DNA of 30,725 nt from Sphingomonadales bacterium UBA2369 (GTDB lineage: Bacteria > Pseudomonadota > Alphaproteobacteria > Sphingomonadales > Sphingomonadaceae). The stretch spans positions 205,021 through 235,745 of the forward strand of contig DDTH01000011.1 in the NCBI GenBank assembly GCA_002344055.1, read 5' to 3'. Numbering within the stretch: the stretch's first letter is position 1; each line of letters begins with the position of its first letter. Below, piece by piece: positions 7,796 through 15,207 of this stretch. Under the pieces are notes generated by a model. That model saw only the letters and a program-made list of their open reading frames with translations, ran no database searches and was not told where the DNA came from. The translations under genes were made by a program, and so were the position numbers.

Positions 7796-7880
7796 CCGGC
7801 CGCCTGACCGCTTGATCCCCTTTGCCGCCCGGCGCATGGTCGCGTCCGGGACAGGCAGCCGCAATGGGGGGACAAGCGAA

Positions 7881-8363
7881 GTGCGACCGGGATTCATCGC
7901 CGCCGGCGTCGCGTTTGCGCTACTCGCCGCCTGTGCCGGGTCGCCGCTGAAGACCAAGGCGCCGGACGGGCTGGCGTTCGAATGCGCCGATGGTGCCCCG
8001 GCGCAGATCATTTTCAACGACCATGGCTATCTGCCGGACAGCAATGCGCTGGGCCGCGACCGCGACGGCACACAGAGCCAGCAGCCGCGCTCCACCGCGA
8101 CCGTGACCTACGCCGGGGCCACGCACCGGATGGTCGCCGAATGGGCGGAACTGGGCTTGCGCTATCGCGCCGTCTCCGCTGGCCCCGATGGAAAACACCT
8201 CATTCTGTCACTGCGCGGAGAGGAGGCGATGCTCGGCTGGCGGGCGGAAGTGCCGTCAGTCCACGCCGATCCGGCGGGCGATCAGATCATCGCCTGCCGC
8301 CGCGCCGGCCGGGGACCCGCGGCACCCGCCAGCCATGGCAGCGGGGACACACACCGGCGCTGA
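7881..8363 (+). CDS. Lipoprotein with MliC-like (lysozyme inhibitor) domain
   Basis: A 160-residue predicted lipoprotein. I use the GTG at 7881 because gggggga lies just upstream (7865-7871) and it puts a proper signal sequence first (VRPGFIAAGVAFALLAAC, lipobox LLAAC). The mature part resembles the MliC/PliC fold: an early FECADG strand, a LGLRY segment in place of the SGARY of MliC, a GEEAML stretch in place of GDEATV, and a final IIACRR cysteine that can pair with the first. An insert of about 20 residues after FNDHGYLPD is not typical. If right, it would protect the cell wall from C-type lysozyme in the periplasm. Family assignment is by motif only. Confidence 0.62.
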   Translation: MRPGFIAAGVAFALLAACAGSPLKTKAPDGLAFECADGAPAQIIFNDHGYLPDSNALGRDRDGTQSQQPRSTATVTYAGATHRMVAEWAELGLRYRAVSAGPDGKHLILSLRGEEAMLGWRAEVPSVHADPAGDQIIACRRAGRGPAAPASHGSGDTHRR

Positions 8364-8480
8364 CCGGCCCGCCGCAGCCACGGCTCAGCGGCTTAAGCAT
8401 TGACGGCGCTGCGATTTCCTGCCTGTTGAAAGCGGCTTTGAATGGCGCGCAAACGGCGCGCGGGGTTGGGCTCGATTTGC

Positions 8481-9653
8481 ATGAAATTTGGTGATTTCGC
8501 GGGCGTCGGACGCCGGTGGCGGCCTTTGCTGCTGGCCGGCAGCGCCCTGATGGTGCCGGCTGTGGCAGTGGCGCAGCAGGCCGAGCAGCCACAACCGACG
8601 CCGACGCCGCCCGCACAGATCGGGCCGGCCCAGTTGCGCGATTTCCAGCTGACGCCGCGCGAGCGGATCGTCACTCAGCCGCGTCCCGCGCCGCAGCCAC
8701 AGCCGCAGGCCCAGCAGCCCGCCGCGACGCCGCCGCCCGCCGCGCAGCGCCCCGCCGAACGCCAGCCCGGCGCCGAGCCGCCACGCGCCACCGCGCCGGT
8801 GCAGCGCACGCCCGCGCCGGTCACGCAGCCAGGCACCGCGCCGCAGACCGCGCCAGTGGCACCGCCGCCCGCAGCCGGCCTCCCGCTCGAAACCGCGCCA
8901 TTGCCGGCGCCGCAGGCCGATGCACCGGCGCCGCTCGAAAATGCCGGCCCGCCGGAAACCGCGCCGGAACCCTTGTCCGAAACCGGCCTGCCCTTGTGGC
9001 TGCTGCTGCTCGGCGGGCTGGGCCTAGGGGTCGGTGCTTATGCCCTGTTCCGCCGCTCACGCCGCCCGGCCGCCCTGGCCGCGCCGGAAGCCGGAACCGC
9101 AGCCGCCCCGGCGGGGCCGCGGGCGCCGCGCCCCGACCCGCTGCCGCGCGCCTGGATCGAGGTCGAACTGAAGCCCGAGCGGACGACCGCCGATCCGGCC
9201 GAATCCGTCGTCGAGTTCGAGATGACGATCCGCAACAGCGGCGGCAGCACGGCGAAGAACATCCAGATGCAGGCCAAGCTGATCTGCAGCACGCCGGATC
9301 AGGACACGGAAATCACCGCCTTCCAGCGCCTGAAGCCGGGCGAGCATCGTACGCTGGACGTCCCCGACATCCCCGCCGGCGGCGAACTGACGCTGAAGGG
9401 CCGCGTCGATGTGAAGCAGGGGGAAATGCGGGCGATGCGGGTCGACCAGCGGCTGCTGTTCGTGCCACTCGTCGCGATCAACGCCTTCTACGACTGGGGC
9501 ACGGTGCGCAGGGGCCAGACATCGAAGTCGTTCCTGGTCGGCCGCGAACGTACGGACAGCCCGACAAAGATGGCGCCGTTCCGGCTCGATCTCGGCCCGC
9601 GTGTCTACCGCACGCTCGGCCAGCGCCCTTACAAGGTCGAGCGGCGGGTCTAG
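8481..9653 (+). CDS. Pro/Ala/Gln-rich membrane protein with beta-sandwich-like C-terminal domain
   Basis: A 390-residue envelope protein of unknown function. Visible parts in order: a signal peptide ending near VAVAQQ; a low-complexity Pro/Ala/Gln/Thr region of about 150 residues; one membrane helix (LPLWLLLLGGLGLGVGAYALF) followed by RRSRR; a second Ala/Pro linker; then about 150 residues that look like an Ig/CARDB-type beta sandwich (EFEMTIRNSGGSTAKNIQM, LKPGEHRTLDVPDIPAGG). With a cleaved signal peptide, the positive-inside rule places the C-terminal domain in the cytoplasm, which is unusual for such a fold. The ATG at 8481 is chosen over 8442 because the signal peptide then starts correctly. 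About 120 bp upstream hold no clear promoter. Confidence 0.75.
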   Translation: MKFGDFAGVGRRWRPLLLAGSALMVPAVAVAQQAEQPQPTPTPPAQIGPAQLRDFQLTPRERIVTQPRPAPQPQPQAQQPAATPPPAAQRPAERQPGAEPPRATAPVQRTPAPVTQPGTAPQTAPVAPPPAAGLPLETAPLPAPQADAPAPLENAGPPETAPEPLSETGLPLWLLLLGGLGLGVGAYALFRRSRRPAALAAPEAGTAAAPAGPRAPRPDPLPRAWIEVELKPERTTADPAESVVEFEMTIRNSGGSTAKNIQMQAKLICSTPDQDTEITAFQRLKPGEHRTLDVPDIPAGGELTLKGRVDVKQGEMRAMRVDQRLLFVPLVAINAFYDWGTVRRGQTSKSFLVGRERTDSPTKMAPFRLDLGPRVYRTLGQRPYKVERRV

Positions 9654-9739
9654 CGTCCGGACCGATTCACATCCGGAACAAAAAGTAGCCGAAATGACAC
9701 GGCGCGCGTCGTGCAGCCGCTGTTAACAACGCCGACTCT

Positions 9740-9761
9740 AGCCACGAATCGCATCGTGGCT
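9740..9761. promoter_or_regulatory. Perfect inverted repeat in the leader of the L,D-transpeptidase gene
   Basis: agccacga (9740-9747) and tcgtggct (9754-9761) are perfect 8-bp reverse complements around a 6-nt loop. The repeat ends 3 nt before the ggggga ribosome-binding site (9765-9770) of the gene starting at 9774. It could be a repressor site, a leader RNA hairpin that controls translation, or a terminator for the upstream gene, although no T-run follows. Confidence 0.45.
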
Positions 9762-9773
9762 TAAGGGGGACCC

Positions 9774-10958
9774 ATGCCCAAACTCGCTCGCACTTCGCTG
9801 CTCGCCGCCCTGGTCGCCGCTCCGTTCGCGGCCGGCTTCCTGCAAACGCCCGCCGTCGCCCAGCCGGAAACGGCCCCGGCGCAGAACGAGAGCCGCTGGT
9901 CCGCCGACCGCGCGTCGCAGCTGCTGGCCTATATCGAGGGCGTCGGTGCGGACGGCCTGACGCCGGCCGCCTACAGCCCCGATCGCCTCCGCGCGGCGAT
10001 GGGCGACGAAGCGGCGCGCACCCGCATCGCCGACGAAATCTTCATGCGCCTGTCGGCCGATCTGAGCGGCGGCAGCGTTCGCGGGGCCGATCGCGTCAGC
10101 TGGTACATGGCGCCGAGCGGCCTGGGCGAGACCGAGCGCCGGCAGATGCTGCAGCGCGCCAAGAACGGCAATGTCGCCGCGGTGCTGAACGGCCTGCTGC
10201 CGACCCACCCGCAATATGCTTTGCTGAAGAATGCGCTGGCCAACCCGGCCAATGCCGAGCGCCGCGACCTGATCCGCACCAACATGGAGCGCTGGCGCTG
10301 GCTGCCGCGCAATCTGGGTGAGCGTCACGTGATCGTGAACGTCCCGGCTTTCACCGCCGCGATCATCGACAATGGCGAAGTGACCGCGCGTCACCGCACC
10401 GTGGTCGGCACCACCCGCACGCCCACGCCGTCGCTGAGCGCGATGGCAACGGCGGTGACCTTCAATCCGTGGTGGACGGTGCCGCAGAGCATCGTGCGCA
10501 CGATGCGCGGCTTCGGCGGCTATCAGGTCAGCCAGGGCAATGGCTACCGCATCGTCCGCCAGCCGCCCGGTCCGCGCAACGCGCTCGGCCGGATCAAGAT
10601 CGAGATGCCGAACGAGCATGCGATCTTCCTGCACGACACGCCGTCGCAGAATCTCTTCAACAATCCGGTGCGCGCCTACAGCCATGGCTGCGTGCGGACG
10701 CACAATATCCGCGACTTCGCCGCGCATCTGCTGGAGCCGACGGGGCGCTGGGAGCGCCCGGCGATCGACCGCGCGATCAACACCGGCCGCAACCAGACGC
10801 ATCGTCTGGCCCGGCCGATCCCGGTCTACATCGCCTATTTCACCGCCGCCGCGACCGCGGACGGATCTTTGGTCACCTATGCGGACCTCTACGGCCGCGA
10901 CGGCCGCGTTCGCCAGGCGCTGAACCGGGCGGGGAACAGCCAGACCGCCGCGAACTGA
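9774..10958 (+). CDS. L,D-transpeptidase, YcbB/LdtD-like, periplasmic
   Basis: A 394-residue exported peptidoglycan cross-linking enzyme. A Sec signal peptide occupies residues 1-30 (cleavage near AVAQ-P). An alpha-helical region (40-175) of the kind found before the catalytic domain in YcbB-type enzymes follows. The YkuD domain spans about 183-345, with H287 in IFLHDTP and the catalytic AYSHGCVR motif containing Cys306. It would form 3-3 cross-links or attach partners to tetrapeptide stems and be insensitive to most beta-lactams other than carbapenems. The start has a strong ggggga Shine-Dalgarno. No PG_binding_1 repeat is obvious, so it is shorter than E. coli YcbB. It converges on a second L,D-transpeptidase gene. 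Confidence 0.92.
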   Translation: MPKLARTSLLAALVAAPFAAGFLQTPAVAQPETAPAQNESRWSADRASQLLAYIEGVGADGLTPAAYSPDRLRAAMGDEAARTRIADEIFMRLSADLSGGSVRGADRVSWYMAPSGLGETERRQMLQRAKNGNVAAVLNGLLPTHPQYALLKNALANPANAERRDLIRTNMERWRWLPRNLGERHVIVNVPAFTAAIIDNGEVTARHRTVVGTTRTPTPSLSAMATAVTFNPWWTVPQSIVRTMRGFGGYQVSQGNGYRIVRQPPGPRNALGRIKIEMPNEHAIFLHDTPSQNLFNNPVRAYSHGCVRTHNIRDFAAHLLEPTGRWERPAIDRAINTGRNQTHRLARPIPVYIAYFTAAATADGSLVTYADLYGRDGRVRQALNRAGNSQTAAN

Positions 10959-10978
10959 GCGCGCCGGCAGCACAAAGC

Positions 10979-11008
10979 AAAACGGCCTCCCGATCGGGAG
11001 GCCGTTTT
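10979..11008. terminator. Strong bidirectional intrinsic terminator
   Basis: A perfect 30-nt palindrome (14-bp arms aaaacggcctcccg / cgggaggccgtttt, 10979-10992 and 10995-11008) with A-tract on the left and T-tract on the right. It lies between the stop codons of two convergent genes (10958 and 11032), so it can terminate transcription from both sides. Confidence 0.92.
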
Positions 11009-11031
11009 CGTTTCAGGCTTGCGCCAAACGT

Positions 11032-11862
11032 TTAGGCGACACGGCCCGCGTACAGGAAATGGCCCGGGGCGAGGCGATCCAGCGTCTCGGACAGGCTGGC
11101 GCGCGACATGGCGAAGCAGCCTTCGCTGCGGCCGAGAATGCCGTGCATCGCGAGATGGGTCGGCTCGGCATACCAGGCCGGGTGGATCACGATCGCGCGG
11201 GAGTGCGCATTGCTGTTGCTCGCATCGAGTCCACGGACGCGCATCGAAAGGCCGTACTTGCCGTGATAGGTCTCGCTGGTGACGTAGCCGCCTTCCGAGG
11301 TGGCGTTCGAGCCGTGGCGGTTTGAGAAATTCTGCACGAACCCGCTGTGGCTGGGATCGGAGCCGCGGCCGTGCGAGACGTGATGCTCGGTGACGCGGCC
11401 GCTATTGGTGTCGAGGAGATAATAACGCGGCTCGCGCGAAATTTTCGAAAAATCGACAATTCCGACCACATCCGGCAGGCGGATCGAGCGGCGGTGCATG
11501 TCGAAGGAAGCGCGGGCGGCGGCGACGAGGCGCGGATTGACCGTGCGCTCCACCGGAACGCGCGGGCGCGCGGGCAGCGGCGCGGGGCGCGCGACGGCGA
11601 GCTGCTGCGGCTCCGGCTGGATGATGCGGGGACGGGCCGGCAGCGGCTGGCCCGGATGCGGCTGACGCAACGGCGCGGCGGAAGCCGTCTGATAGCGCGG
11701 CGCGGCGGCGGCATTGGTGGCCATCGCCTGATCCGGACGGCGCCGGACCGGAATGCTGGCGGGCTGGTCCTCCGTCACGGCGGCAAGCACCGGCTTTGCT
11801 GCAAGACCAAGGAAGCCGGCCACGAGACCGCCCTCGACCATCTGCCTGCGCGTAAACTTCAT
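11032..11862 (-). CDS. Murein L,D-transpeptidase catalytic domain protein (YkuD_2), Tat-like leader
   Basis: A 276-residue exported protein. The leader TRRQMVEGGLVAGFLGLAAKPVLAA has a twin-arginine pair, so Tat export is likely. An Ala/Pro/Arg-rich linker (about 30-110) precedes the catalytic region of the YkuD_2 type: FSKISREPRYYLLDTNSGRV, a HVSHGRGSDP segment, VIHPAWY, then HGILGRSEGCFAM, with H240 and probable nucleophile Cys249. It belongs to a different branch from the L,D-transpeptidase at 9774-10958. GGAGGG lies 5 nt before the ATG at 11862. The two genes converge on a shared terminator. Peptidoglycan modification is the likely role; the precise reaction of this subfamily is not settled from sequence. 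Confidence 0.88.
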   Translation of the reverse strand: MKFTRRQMVEGGLVAGFLGLAAKPVLAAVTEDQPASIPVRRRPDQAMATNAAAAPRYQTASAAPLRQPHPGQPLPARPRIIQPEPQQLAVARPAPLPARPRVPVERTVNPRLVAAARASFDMHRRSIRLPDVVGIVDFSKISREPRYYLLDTNSGRVTEHHVSHGRGSDPSHSGFVQNFSNRHGSNATSEGGYVTSETYHGKYGLSMRVRGLDASNSNAHSRAIVIHPAWYAEPTHLAMHGILGRSEGCFAMSRASLSETLDRLAPGHFLYAGRVA

Positions 11863-11974
11863 TCAAACCCTCCGCTTGCCGCCATTATCGCCGATTTCCT
11901 TTCCCATTCAATTACGCACGGAGGGGGATTGGGGCGGTTCATCCCGGTGAGAAAGCGGTTCACCGCACAAAATG

Positions 11975-11997
11975 GAACAATTTGTTCGCCGGCGAAC
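11975..11997. promoter_or_regulatory. Overlapping palindromes in the divergent ldt/msrA promoter region
   Basis: Two perfect symmetrical elements overlap by four bases: gaacaa-t-ttgttc (11975-11987) and gttcgccggcgaac (11984-11997). They lie in the 247-bp gap between divergently transcribed genes, about 110 bp from each start codon. This is the arrangement of an operator for a dimeric regulator. The spacing does not fit the alphaproteobacterial LexA box. A weak -10-like tatctt (12078-12083) for msrA is seen; the rest of the gap holds nothing else I can support. Confidence 0.5.
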
Positions 11998-12109
11998 GGA
12001 TGGGTTAACCAGTCGGCCATCGTCGCGATGGCGGAGAATCGGCGGATTTCGGGTCTTTTGTGACCGCGTTCGCACCTTATCTTCCATGCAGATTCCAAGG
12101 AGATCGAGC

Positions 12110-12649
12110 GTGAGCGAACAGGCAATCCTGGCCGGTGGCTGCTTCTGGTGCACCGAGGCGGTGTTCAAGGATGTGATCGGCGTCAGCGCGGTGGAAAGCG
12201 GCTATATTGGCGGCCAGACCGCCAATCCCACCTACAAGGAAGTGTGCGGCGGCGGCACCGGCCACGCCGAGGCGATCCGCGTGACCTACGATCCGGCCGA
12301 AATCTCCTATGACGACATGCTGGACATCTTCTTCGCGACGCACGACCCGACCCAGCTGAACCGGCAGGGCAATGATGTCGGCACGCAATATCGGTCCGCC
12401 ATCTTCCCCCTCGACGAAGGCCAGGAGAAAGCGGCGCGGTGCGGGATCGAACGGGCGCAGGCGGATCGCGCCGAGCCGATCGTGACGACGATCGAGCCTT
12501 TGTCGCAATGGTACCCGGCCGAGGATTATCACCAGGATTATTGGGAAGGCGAAGGCCAGCGTAACCCCTATTGCCTGGCCGTCATCCCGCCGAAAATCCA
12601 GAAATTGCGCAAGAGCTTCCAGAACAGGGTGAAGAAAGCGGAGGCGTGA
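12110..12649 (+). CDS. msrA: Peptide-methionine (S)-S-oxide reductase MsrA
   Basis: A 179-residue cytoplasmic repair enzyme that reduces the S-epimer of methionine sulfoxide in proteins, recycled by thioredoxin. The GCFWC motif is at residues 10-14 with Cys11 as the catalytic nucleophile. Further family segments are GYIGG, the GTGHAEA stretch, FFATHDPTQLNRQGNDVGTQYRS and EDYHQDY. The GTG at 12110 is selected because AAGGAG (12097-12102) lies 7 nt before it and the protein then starts just ahead of the first core strand; an upstream in-frame ATG at 11972 lacks homology. The divergent palindromes at 11975-11997 may control it. A palindromic repeat follows the stop codon. Confidence 0.96.
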   Translation: MSEQAILAGGCFWCTEAVFKDVIGVSAVESGYIGGQTANPTYKEVCGGGTGHAEAIRVTYDPAEISYDDMLDIFFATHDPTQLNRQGNDVGTQYRSAIFPLDEGQEKAARCGIERAQADRAEPIVTTIEPLSQWYPAEDYHQDYWEGEGQRNPYCLAVIPPKIQKLRKSFQNRVKKAEA

Positions 12650-12659
12650 ATTCCTTGGT

Positions 12660-12814
12660 CCTCCCCTCGTTTTCGAGGGGAGGGGAACCATGCAAAGCAT
12701 GGTGGAGGGGCCGCGCTGAAAGCGCGGAATTCTTTCAAATGAAGAACCGGCGCTGCGCGCCGGCCCCTCCACCGCCTTCGGCGGTCCCCCTCCCCTGGAA
12801 ATGCAGGGGAGGAT
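12660..12814. repeat. Composite palindromic intergenic repeat, about 155 bp
   Basis: A chain of nested hairpins fills the gap between converging genes: cctcccctcg/cgaggggagg (12660-12683), accatgc/gcatggt (12687-12703), ccgcgct/agcgcgg (12711-12727), ccggcgc/gcgccgg (12748-12764), accgcc/ggcggt near 12771-12785, and cctcccct/aggggagg at the right end. The outer arms and the order of boxes resemble the element at 3292-3420, including the cctcccc start and ggaggatt end, so both look like members of one family. It may also act as a bidirectional terminator. The right end abuts, and may contribute to, the taa stop codon of the next gene. Confidence 0.75.
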
Positions 12815-13759
12815 TTAGAAGGTGCGCGCCGCAACCGCCTGCTCGGGAAAATCGCTGAACACCGCGTCGATGCCGAGCGCGTAGAAAGCGCGATATTCCG
12901 CTTCGGCGTCGCCATGAGCGGCCGGATCGCCGCCGCGCCGTAACTCGGCGGGCAGGAACAGATTTTCCGAGCGGAAGGTCCAGGAGAAGACGCCGAGACC
13001 GGCCGCGTGCGCGTCCGCGATCAGGCTGGTCGGCGGCTGGCTCGCGCCGTCCGCGGCGCGCGGGACGATCAGCGCCTTGGCCGGGCCGATCGCGTCCGCA
13101 TAGCTGGCGATGCCGGCCAGATCCGGCGCCGCATCCGCCTCGAGCAACTGGACGAGGCGAATGTCTGAAACCGCGCGGATGCGGCGCAGCACGCCGGCGT
13201 CGAACGAGGCGAAAAACAGCGGATCGTCACGGCCATAGCGCGCGAGCACCGGCGCGAGCGCGCGCTCGAACGGCAGGCCGACGGCGTCGAAATAGGCCGG
13301 ATGTTTGAGTTCGGCGACGATGCCGACCGGCCGTCCTCGTATTGCGGCCTCTTCTTCTACCAGAGCAATCAGATCGTCGAAGCCCAGCACCGGGTAGCGC
13401 CCGTCATGCGCGGCGCTGTCCGGGCGTATCAGGGGCATGCGTTCGCGGGCGCGCAGGCTCTTGAGTTCGGCCAAGGTGAAATCGTCGGCGAACCAGCCTT
13501 CCAGTTCGTCGCCATCGAGGCTCTTCGCGGTGCGGCGATCGGCATATTCCGGCCGGTCGGCGACATCGGTGGTCTGCGACAATTCCAGATCGTGCCGGGC
13601 CACCAGCAGGCCATCCTTCGTCACGAGCAGGTCCGGCTCCACGAAATCGGCGCCCTGCGCGATGCCGAGGCGGAAGGCGGCTTCCGAATGTTCGGGCCGC
13701 AACCCGCTCGCGCCGCGATGGGCGATCACCCAGGGCCTGGCGGGCTCAGAGGGCGGCAT
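12815..13759 (-). CDS. Glycerophosphodiester phosphodiesterase, GlpQ-like without signal peptide
   Basis: A 314-residue TIM-barrel enzyme that hydrolyses glycerophosphodiesters to glycerol 3-phosphate and an alcohol. Catalytic HRG is at H14-R15, the metal ligands E41 and D43 lie in FVEPDLLVTKDG, and H56 in ARHDLEL. The HDLELSQTTDV stretch matches the GlpQ branch, whose best known members are periplasmic, yet there is no signal peptide here, so this one should be cytoplasmic. Its start overlaps the end of the threonine synthase gene by 14 bp, so the two are probably cotranscribed, though the metabolic link is not obvious. The stop codon taa touches the edge of the palindromic repeat. Confidence 0.92.
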   Translation of the reverse strand: MPPSEPARPWVIAHRGASGLRPEHSEAAFRLGIAQGADFVEPDLLVTKDGLLVARHDLELSQTTDVADRPEYADRRTAKSLDGDELEGWFADDFTLAELKSLRARERMPLIRPDSAAHDGRYPVLGFDDLIALVEEEAAIRGRPVGIVAELKHPAYFDAVGLPFERALAPVLARYGRDDPLFFASFDAGVLRRIRAVSDIRLVQLLEADAAPDLAGIASYADAIGPAKALIVPRAADGASQPPTSLIADAHAAGLGVFSWTFRSENLFLPAELRRGGDPAAHGDAEAEYRAFYALGIDAVFSDFPEQAVAARTF

Positions 13760-14993
13760 GGTCGATCGGCCCTGACTTGGCGAGCCGGCGGGAGGCGTCC
13801 GGCATCGGATATTTGAGGCCGGTGGCGCAGTTGAACAGCACCACCTTGTCGCTGCCTGAAATCAGCCCGCGCTCGCGCGCGAGCTGCGCGGCGGCCAGCG
13901 TCGCGCCGCCTTCGGGGCAGAGCAAAAGCCCGTCCTGCCGCGCCGCTTCGTCCACCGCGGCGAGGATCGCATCGTCCGGCACCGCGATGGCGAAGCCGCC
14001 GCTTTCCCGCACCGCGCGCAGGATCAGGAAATCGCCGACCGCCTTCGGCACGCGGATGCCCGCCGCCACCGTATGCGCGCCCTCCCAGCGCTCGAAATGT
14101 TCGTCGCCATTCTCCCAGGCCTTCACCACCGGCGCACAACCTTCCGCCTGCACCGCGACCATGCGCGGCCGCTCCGGGCCGATCAGGCCGATCGCTTCCA
14201 ACTCGGCAAAGGCCTTCCACATGCCGATCAGGCCGGTGCCGCCGCCGGTGGGGTAGAAGATCACGTCCGGCACGCGCCAGCCGAGTTGCTCGACCAGCTC
14301 CAGGCCCATCACCTTCTTGCCCTCGATCCGGTACGGCTCCTTCAACGTCGAGAAGTCGAACCAAAGGCCTTGTTTGGCCCCCTCCCCCACGATCGCGCCG
14401 CATTCGTCGATCAGACCATCGACGCGATAGACGCGCGCGCCCTGCGCCGCGATCTCGCGCACATTGATCTCCGGCGTGTCGTCCGGACACAGGATGATCG
14501 TCTCGATCCCGGCGCGGCTGGCGTAAGCAGCAAGCGCGGCGCCGGCATTGCCGTTGGTCGGCATCGCGATCTTGGCGACACCGAGCGCCTTGGCCATCGA
14601 CACCGCCATGACAAGGCCGCGCGCCTTGAACGAGCCGGTCGGCAGGCGCCCTTCGTCCTTCACGAGCAGGTCGGCAAGGCCGAGCCGGGCGCCGGTGCGC
14701 GGGAGGGAGACGATCGGCGTCGCGGCCTCGCCGAGACTGACGATATTCGCCGCATCGCGAACCGGCAGCAGTTCGCGCCATTTCCACATATCGGCGGGAC
14801 GCGCGGCCAGCGTCTCGCGGCTGAGTTCGGCGCGCACGCCGTCAAGGTCATAACGGACCAGCAAGGGCCGGCCGGCGGCGGAAAGGCCGTGCAGTTGATC
14901 GGCCTCATAATGCGCGCCGGTCAGCGAGCATTCCAGATGGCTGACGAAGCTGGAGCGGGCACCAGTTAAATTGTCTTGCCAGGCGAATGTCAT
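13746..14993 (-). CDS. thrC: Threonine synthase
   Basis: A 415-residue PLP enzyme converting O-phosphohomoserine to threonine, the last step of threonine biosynthesis. The PLP lysine is K123 in PTGSFKARG; the phosphate-binding glycine loop is GGGTG (250-254), and the TNGNAGAALAAYA segment matches fold-type II enzymes. The N-terminal ECSLTGAHY and ARPADMWKWRELLPV segments are typical of the ThrC branch that resembles plant enzymes. Other fold-type II enzymes such as threonine dehydratase lack this opening. A GGCGGG site lies 4 nt upstream of the ATG. It is the first gene of a two-gene unit with the phosphodiesterase. No thrA or thrB is within the window. Confidence 0.88.
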   Translation of the reverse strand: MTFAWQDNLTGARSSFVSHLECSLTGAHYEADQLHGLSAAGRPLLVRYDLDGVRAELSRETLAARPADMWKWRELLPVRDAANIVSLGEAATPIVSLPRTGARLGLADLLVKDEGRLPTGSFKARGLVMAVSMAKALGVAKIAMPTNGNAGAALAAYASRAGIETIILCPDDTPEINVREIAAQGARVYRVDGLIDECGAIVGEGAKQGLWFDFSTLKEPYRIEGKKVMGLELVEQLGWRVPDVIFYPTGGGTGLIGMWKAFAELEAIGLIGPERPRMVAVQAEGCAPVVKAWENGDEHFERWEGAHTVAAGIRVPKAVGDFLILRAVRESGGFAIAVPDDAILAAVDEAARQDGLLLCPEGGATLAAAQLARERGLISGSDKVVLFNCATGLKYPMPDASRRLAKSGPIDHAAL

Positions 14994-15034
14994 GACACCC
15001 GCCTAGCCCCTCCGCCGCCCGGCGCAAACCGGCG

Positions 15035-15112
15035 TCAGATGTAGGCGAGCAGCCTGAGGATCAGGAGGATGATCAGCACGGTGACGACAAGGCCGAGGAT
15101 ACCACGGATCAT
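15035..15112 (-). CDS. 25-residue hydrophobic membrane peptide
   Basis: A very short gene encoding MIRGILGLVVTVLIILLILR followed by LLAYI, essentially one transmembrane helix with two arginines. The start is decided by the ribosome-binding site: AAGGGA lies 6 nt before the ATG at 15112, too close to the in-frame ATG at 15118 for that one to be used. It sits alone in the gap between threonine synthase and Sua5, all on the minus strand. Small one-helix proteins of this sort often modulate larger membrane complexes, but no function can be assigned. A chance ORF is unlikely given the well-spaced Shine-Dalgarno and unbroken hydrophobicity, but is not excluded. Confidence 0.6.
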   Translation of the reverse strand: MIRGILGLVVTVLIILLILRLLAYI

Positions 15113-15207
15113 GGTCATTCCCTTCGATGCAGAGAACGGGATCGCCCGCACGGGTTCGGACTCGAAACCGCGATGAGGCGCTGTGGTTCCCTGAGGGGGA
15201 GCGCCGG

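Noticed and set aside
8979..9060. LPxTG-like sorting signal (ETGLP, hydrophobic helix, RRSRR)
   Set aside because: It is in mid-protein with about 200 residues following, the motif order is wrong and no sortase gene is nearby; it reads better as an ordinary membrane anchor.
11975..11997. Alphaproteobacterial SOS box in the msrA/ldt gap
   Set aside because: GTTC/GAAC words are present, but not as the direct repeat with 7-nt spacing needed for LexA in this class.
12660..12814. CRISPR array
   Set aside because: The repeats are nested inverted pairs of different sequence, not regularly spaced direct repeats; no cas gene is present.
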